Assembly (NCBI RefSeq): GCF_947179515.1
Contig: NC_067472.1
Coordinates: 168,907,275 to 168,971,274, forward strand
Direction of reading: 5' to 3'
Origin: Apodemus sylvaticus
Lineage: Eukaryota > Chordata > Mammalia > Rodentia > Muridae
Length of the DNA stretch: 64,000 bases
Below the pieces are notes generated by a model. That model did no database searches. It saw only the letters and a program-made list of their open reading frames with translations, and was not told the DNA's origin. This document shows positions 37,901 through 45,600 of the stretch, one piece after another. The position numbers were made by a program, and so were the translations under genes. How positions within the stretch are numbered: position 1 is the stretch's first letter; every line of letters begins with the position of its first letter.

Positions 37901-39631
37901 AGTAAAGCAAAGGTTTCACTTCAGCAGTTCTTAATTCAAAATATCACACAAGTGGCCCTGGCAGAGTCTTTGACAAATGCTCAAACCTCCCTCTGAAGCA
38001 TCACAAGGCTCCACCATCTGCACGGCTCTCGGGTTTACATTCTTAGTTTCTACAACAGATCACGGAACCTGAGCAGTCAAAGGATTTTCCAGTCCAAAGC
38101 CCCAAAGTCCTTCCACAATCCTCCCCCAAACAGATTGTCAGGTCTGTCATAGCAAGACCCCACTGCCTGGTACCAATTTCTATCTCAGTTAGGGTTTCTA
38201 TTGCTGTGATAAGACACCATGGTCAGAGGCAACTTGTGGAGGGAAGGGTTCGTTTCCAATCACAGTCCAGCATGAAGAGAATTCAGGGCAGTAACTCGAG
38301 GCAGGAACTGAAGCAGAGGCCATGGGGAGACACTACTTACAGGCCGGTCTCACATGGGCTTGCTCAGACTGCTTTCTTATAACATCCAGGACACAGTGGT
38401 CTGGGCCCATCCACATCAATCATTGTCTCAGAGTTTCATTGCTGTGAATACACACCATGACCAAGGCAACTCTCATAAAAGAAAGCATTGAACTGGGACT
38501 GGCTTACAGTTTCAGACGTTTAGAGCATTATCATCACGGCAGCAAACGTGGATGCATCATGGTACTGGAGACAGAGCTGAGAGTTCTACTTTTTAATTGA
38601 CAGGCAGCTGGAGGGGACTGTGGCACTGGGCATAGCTTGAACATAGGAGACCTCACGGCCCACCCCCACAGTGACACACTTCCTCCAACAAGGCCACACC
38701 TACTCCAACAAGACCACACTTCCTAATAATGACACTCCCTAAGGGCTATGCACTCAAACATACAAGTCTATGAGGGTCATAACTATTCAAACCACCACAA
38801 TCATCAATCAAGAAAATGCACCACAGACTTGCCTACAGGCCAATCTTAAGGAGGCATTTCTCAATTAAGTTTCTCTCCTCCCAAAGCTTGTGACAAGATG
38901 ACATAAAACTAGTCAGCACAGCCCTCACCACTGAGCGGCCCCTCTGCCATCTCTGCCATGAGTGTCCTCTCACCCCGGCACGGCAGCTCTTCAGAGCTGG
39001 TAGATCGCTTCCCTTCCGTCTGCAGTCTCGTAAAGGGGGGGTCTTACTGTCACAACCCAATCAAGAGAGTGACTGCCACATCCTGTCACATTCTGTGAGC
39101 TTAGCAGCCCACTTGGCTGTGACTCGTCGGATCACCTGAGACTGTTCACCACAGCCAGGATAAGAGTGTCAGCAGGTACAACAACCAGCCGAGCTGCAAC
39201 CCAAGGCGGTGAGCTCTCAGAGCTGTCTTTCATTGTGGCTCTGACTTCTTGAGGTTTCTCTCACATTTAAAACAAAACAAAACAAAAACAAGCAAAACAA
39301 CAACAACAAAACCAACAGGGGCTGGAGAAATGTCTCAGCAGTTAAGAGCACTGACTGCTCTTCCAGAGGTCCTGAGTTTAAATCCCTGCAACTACATGGT
39401 GGCTCACAACCATCTGTAATGGGAACCAATGCTCTCTTGTTTCAAAAAATAGAAAATTAAAACAACAACAACAAAGGGTTGGAGAGATGGCTCAGTGATT
39501 AAGAGCATTGGCTGCTCTTCCAGAGGTCCCAAGTTCAATTCCCAGCACCCACATGGTGGCTCACAACCATCTATAATGGGATCTGTGCCCTCTTCTGGCA
39601 TGCAGACATACTTGCAGGCAGAACATTGTAT

Positions 39632-39667
<36 letters not shown>

Positions 39668-42600
39668 TTAAAAACAACAACAACGCCTCACTTAGAAATT
39701 AAGAGCTCCAAGACAAAGAATGTTTAGGTACCACTGAAGAGGTCAGCTCAGAAACTTTGGAAAATTCCACCAGACCCCTCCCCTCCTGAAAGAGAAAGGT
39801 CATAAAGAACATAGTCACCCCTCCCCTCTGGAAAGGAGGGGCTGATTACATTCCTCAGACCACAGGGAGGAGGGGCCGGCCACCTGCGGGTACAAGAGGC
39901 TCAGAGCTCATAGACATATTCCCTAGAGACCAATCAGTTTAGAAGTCACACTGTTCTGCCAATCACATTGTGTCTACTGGCTGCTGCCTTGAAAACTGTA
40001 TAAAGGCTCCCTGGACAGGCTGCACGTGGTCATTCTCTCTCCATGTGCAGGGCGACCCCAACATGTTGGAACAATAAATTGCTCTTGCTTTTTGCATCAA
40101 TTCCCAACTCTGCATTGTTCACTTAGGGGGTCCCTGGTAAGCTAAGGCTCACCAGAGTCTTACATTTGGTGCATTGGCTGGGAATCCAACCTCCTGTAGG
40201 GACACACAGGAGAGCAATGAATCAGAGGTCAAGTGTGTCGGGCAGATGTGCCTTAATGTTGAGATCGCGGGAGCCCTGAAGGATGCTTCAGGTCCCCTGG
40301 AGGGAGCCGGGAAGGCTCTGATCCTTCTGAAAACAGCAAGGCAGTATTGGCGGGAGCCAAGTTTTGCTTTAACCTGGTTTATCTGGCTCCTGCTCTATTG
40401 GCAGGGACACCTGGTTTATTTCGGCCAGGCTGGAGCTGGGCAACTCTGCTCTGCGTCCATGAAAGGGGTGAGCTGTGTGTTGATTGTCTTTCTCTGTGTT
40501 CTTGGACCTGGACACCTGCCTGTGGCAGGGTCCAGCTATCTGTAGGTTGATTGTTTTTCTCTGTGTTTGTTGGTATCTCGTTCTGTGTTCTTGGACTTAG
40601 ACTGAGACTGAGTTAGTTACTCTCTGCTCCTCTGAATGACCCACCATCAGAGTAGGGTAGCCACCTGTAGGGACCTTCAACTTGCAGGTGATCAAAGCAG
40701 TAGAGGAGAGAGTCTTTAGCCCAGGATCCCTCAGGCACCTGGACCAAATGCCCTATATAGTTACCTGGAAGAATCTAGTAGAGGACACTCCCCCCGCCAA
40801 CCCCATTGATAAAAGCCTTTCTTTCCCCAAGACTCACCTCACAGGTTCTGGCCATCAGGAAGAAGGAAGTCCAGGAGGAGAGATCTGGACCTGAGAAGAA
40901 GTCTATCCTCCAAGACCCTTCAACAGTGGACCTGTCGCTCCAAGACCCTCCTCATTTATATCTCCCTACCCTGCCCCCATAGCCCCACCAGCACCGTTAC
41001 CAGTTCAAGGATCCTCAGCCCATACAGAACTGCCCCCCCCCCCTTCCAAGGGACTGATTAATCTCTTTGAGACTCTTTTATTTATAATTCAGGAGGCCAG
41101 AAAGAATGCCCCCTCAGACACTGGGGGCACCATCGATTGACCAGGCTGTCATGGACAGCGGGCTTTCCCTGACTAGACCTGACTGGGACTTTAACATGGC
41201 AAAAGGTAAGGGGCACTGAAGGTTCACCACCAGACTCCATTGGCAGGTCTCAAGGGGGCCGCATAATGACCCACAAATTTGACCAAGGTATGTGAGGCTA
41301 AGCAGAGACCAGATGACTCACCCACAGCCTTTCTAGAGCAGCTCATGGAGGCATTTGCCAATATACACCCTATGACCCCAGTAGCAAGGAGCGTAAAACT
41401 ACTGTGACAATGGCTTTTATAGACCAGGCTAGTAGAGATATCAGGAAAAAGCTTCAGAGGCTAGATAAGCCGTTGAGGGATTTGGTGCAGGTTGCTGAGA
41501 AAGTCTACCATTACAGGGAGACAGAGGAGAAGGAGCAGAGAAAGAATGAAAAGAGACAGGGAAGGAAGCTACAGAGAGTCCTGGCCACAGTAGTTAGGAA
41601 AAGCAGAGAAAAGAGACAGAAAAGGACCCGTGCGTGTACTGCAAGGAGAAGGGGCCACTGGGCCCGAGAGTTCCCGAACAAACGGAAGCTGGGCGCAGGA
41701 ATTCCCAGGCTGTGGGGAAAGTGCCCTAAACGGCAAAGGTGCTAGCCCTGGGTGAAGTCAGTGATTAGGGGAGATGGGGTTTGGACCCCCTCTCCAAACC
41801 CAGGGTAACTCTGAGAGTGGAGGAGAAACCTACTCAATTCTTGATGGACATAGGGGCTCAACACTTGGTCCTCCAAGCCAACAGCCCCATTTCCAAGAAA
41901 ATATTTGTGTCCAAGAAGCCACTGGCACCAAAATGTATTCATGGACTATCTAAAGAACAGTGGACCTAGGGATGGGCCGGGTAGCCCCAGACTCTCCTTA
42001 CCCCCTATTGGGGTGAGACAAACTCTCCAAAATGGGGGCCCAGATATACTTCCTGCCCAACAGGCAGCAGCTAACTGGCCCAAAAGGAAAGACCTCTTCA
42101 ACTGACCCCTGCCAAAAGCCAAGGCAACCTGGTTTACAGATGGAAGCAGTTTCTCCAGAGCAGGTACTGCTGTAGTGGGCAGCACCTCTACCCCCTGGCA
42201 GGACGACGCAGAAGGTGGAGTTAATTGCCCTTAGCAATGCCTTGGAGCATCCTCGGATAGCAGGTATGCCTTTGCCTCAGCCCACGCCCACAGGGCTGTA
42301 CCTGGTCGTCCTCTCTCTCCATGTGCAGGGCGACCCCAACATGTGGGAACAATAAATTCCTCTTGCTTTTTGCATTGATTCCCAACTGTGCATTGTTCAC
42401 TCAGGGGGTCCCCAGTAAGCTAAGGCTCGCAATACTCTTACACCGCTTGTTCAAAAAATGCCTCCCAGGGTCCAGCATGGTAGCCCATGCCTTTAATCCC
42501 AACACTTGGAAGGCAGAGTCAGACAGATGTCTATGAGTTTAAGGATAGCTTGGTCTACACACCAAATGATGAGACACCATAGTAAAACCTTGTTTCAAAA

Positions 42601-45600
42601 AACAAAAACAAACAAACAAACAAAATGCATTCGTGTCCAGTGGTTAAAAGTATCCCAACCCAGTCCAGCTAAAACTTAGTGTGAATCTGGGAGTATTTTC
42701 TTTTGCTCCGCACATTGCAGGGGATAGGAGGTGGGATTCGCAGCCTGTAGCCTTAAACTTACAGCAACCTTCCTGCCTACGTTTTCCAGGGATAGGCTTT
42801 ACAGGAGTACACACCATCCCCAGCTTTGGGTGGAGCTCTGGGTGGATGCTTTGGGTGGCTCCATTTTTCAGATAAGGTCACCAAAACTTGGAACAGTTAC
42901 TACAAGGTCTGACTGGACAGCAGCCAACTAGGACCCACCTGCTTGTCCAGGGCCCGGTTCTGCTCTTGCAGCGCTTCGATTTCGACCTGCACCTGGGCCC
43001 GGCACTTGAGAAGACGGTCCATTTCCGCCAGATGCTTCTTGTCCCCCAGCCGCTTGACCTGGCTCTGCGCTATGTTAATCTGCATCTGGAGCTTGGCTCG
43101 AAGCATCTCCAGTTGCCGAATCTCCTCGCTGTCCATCCGGAGGAGCAGGCGGTCCATACCAGCAAGTGGCAGCACTCAACAACCAGCTCCAGCCGGTGCC
43201 CATCACTGAGCCCCGACCCTCCCCCCCACCCCACTCCACCCCACCCCACCCCCGGCCCTGTGCTTCTCCCAACCCTGTCCCTTCAAAGATTCCCCTCTTT
43301 TCTCTACCCCCAACACCTGACTCTCCAGAGATCCCCCAACACTCAGACCCTGCATCTCCTCCTGTTCCTACCTTTTATCCAGTCCCTTTCATGACCACGC
43401 CCCTGCCCCTCCTCCTTCCCCACCCCTGCTCTTCCCCTACCCTTCCTCCCTCCTCCCCTCCTCCCAGGGCTCAGAAGCCCCTTTTCCCCAGCTTACACTT
43501 GCTTCCTGATGCGCTGATGAACTTCCTTGCTGTATGCCCGCCTTTCCAGCTCCATCACCTTGCGCTGCCGTTGCAGGCGGCTGAGCTCCCCATCCGCTGT
43601 GGATGAGACCAGGCAAAGGACTCAAAGGGATCAAGACTGTCAGCTGTCCCCAGAGGACCCCTTTAGGATCTCAAAAACTGCAACTGTACCCCAGTCCCAG
43701 CCCTGGCATCCTATGGGGCTTCATCTCAGTCCCTGTGTTCCCAGTAGTCAAACTGACCCATTCCCATCACAACCATTCTGGCTTAAGGATGCCCCTAAGA
43801 GGTCTCTTGGTCTAAAGCACCTGGGACTAAAGAAAGTGGCTCTGTCCTAGCCTTCTGTGGGGCTGCAGTGGCCTCTCTCCCCCTCTCCTCTGGGCTCCAT
43901 CCGGGCTCCCATTCATCTCTCTACTAGGACTTCCTACATCCAGAATGGACCATTCCTTCCTCTTGGACACCTCAGCCTGGCATCCAAGGCCAGAGGAGCC
44001 TACCATACCCATCTGTCTTGGTTAGGGTTTCCATTGCCATGAAGAGACACCATGATCAAGGCAATAAAGGACATTTCATTAGGCCTGGCTTACAGGTTCA
44101 GAGGTTCAGTCCATTATCATCACGGCAGCATCCAGCAGGCATGATACTGGAGAAGCTTAGAGTTCCAAAGACAAACAGGAGAAGACTGACTCCCAGGCAG
44201 CTAGGAGGAGGGTCTCCGAGTCCATCCCGAAAGTGACACACTTCCTCCAACAAGACCACACCTCCTAATAGTGCCACTCTCTGTGCCAAGCATATTCAAA
44301 CCACCACATTCCACTCTGGCTCCCAGAGGCTTGTTCAAACACATGAGTCTATTGGGGCCATACCTAGACACAGAATGACACTAAAACATTTAGTCCAACT
44401 AGAAAGGTCCCCATAGTCTATAACAGTCTCAACAATGTTTTTTTTCTTCTTTTTCTGGTTTTTTGGATTTGTTTTTTTCAAGACAGGGTTTCTCGGTGTA
44501 GCCCTGGCTATCCTGGAACTCACTCTGTAGACCAGGCTGGCCTCAAACTCAGAAATCCGCCTGCCTCTGCCTCCCAGAGTGCTGGGATTACAGGCGTGCG
44601 CCACCACCGCCCGGCTTCAACAATGTTAAAAGCCCAAAGTTCAAAGTCTCTTCTGATGTTCATCCAATCACTTAACTGTAATCCCTAAAACAAGACCAAC
44701 TTGGCAAACTCCAAATTCTGCATCTCCATGTCAAAGTGCTCTTCAGATCTCCAACTCTTCTCTGCTTTGTAGACTGTAGCACAATTCTTTCTCTTTGTCT
44801 GGTTCCACTCCCTGTTCTCAGCTTTCCTCAGCAGGTATCTCATGGCCCTGGCGTCTCAAACATCTGGAGTCTCCAAGGCAACTTCAACTTCTCAGCTTCT
44901 TATTCCAATGTCTGGGATCCACACAAGATCTTCTGGGCTCCTCCAAAGGCCTTGGGTCACATCTCAAGCTCTGCCCTTTGTAGCACTCTAGGCTCTGGTT
45001 GGCTCTACTTCAGTGCTGCTGCTGTTCTTGGTGATCATAAGTCAGTACATATGGTACTTGGTCAGTACCATAGTACTGACATCTCCAATTCGCTGGAGTC
45101 TTTCACTGCAACTAGGCTTCACTGATAGCCTCTGATAGGCTCTCTTCATGGTGCCAAGCCTCAAATCCTTTGCATGACCCCTTTAGTCCTGGGCCGTCAA
45201 CTGCAGCTGAGGCTGCACCTTCACCAATGACCTTCTCTGGCCTCTCACAGTGGGCCTCAGCTGCTGTCCATGACCCTTTCATGCCTTCAAAACCAGTACC
45301 ACCTGGGTGACTCTTATACATTACCAAATCCAGCTACCAGCACAAAGTACAACCTCAGCTTTCTCTGGAACACAGCCTCTTTGTCCTCTCAGAAAACACT
45401 CCCCAGGAGATTTCACATCAGTGATGCTGGACTCTTTTTGTTTGTTTGCTTGTTTTTAAAGTTGTTTTTTTTTTTTTTTTAAATGTATTCACCATTGCTC
45501 CCTTTAGACAGAAGAGGGCATCAGACCCCACTGCAGATGGGTGTGAGCCACCATGTGATTGCTGGGAATTGAACTCAGGACCTCTGGAAGAGCAGTCAGC

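Larger units (their letters stand above)
39719..42451 (+). pseudogene. Deleted gammaretrovirus-like ERV (gag and pro remnants, RNase H scrap)
   Basis: Old endogenous retrovirus in Odad1 intron 3. After the 5' LTR, 41404-41745 reads as the end of a capsid-like region, a charged Glu/Lys/Arg stretch and a decayed nucleocapsid zinc knuckle (GHWARE with later Cys lost). 41781-41969 resembles a retroviral protease with the active-site motif read as DIGA, not DTGA. About 42130-42240 resembles RNase H (TDGSSFS, ELIALSNAL after a frameshift). Reverse transcriptase, integrase and env are absent. The 3' LTR keeps only R/U5-like sequence. Not functional. Confidence 0.75.
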
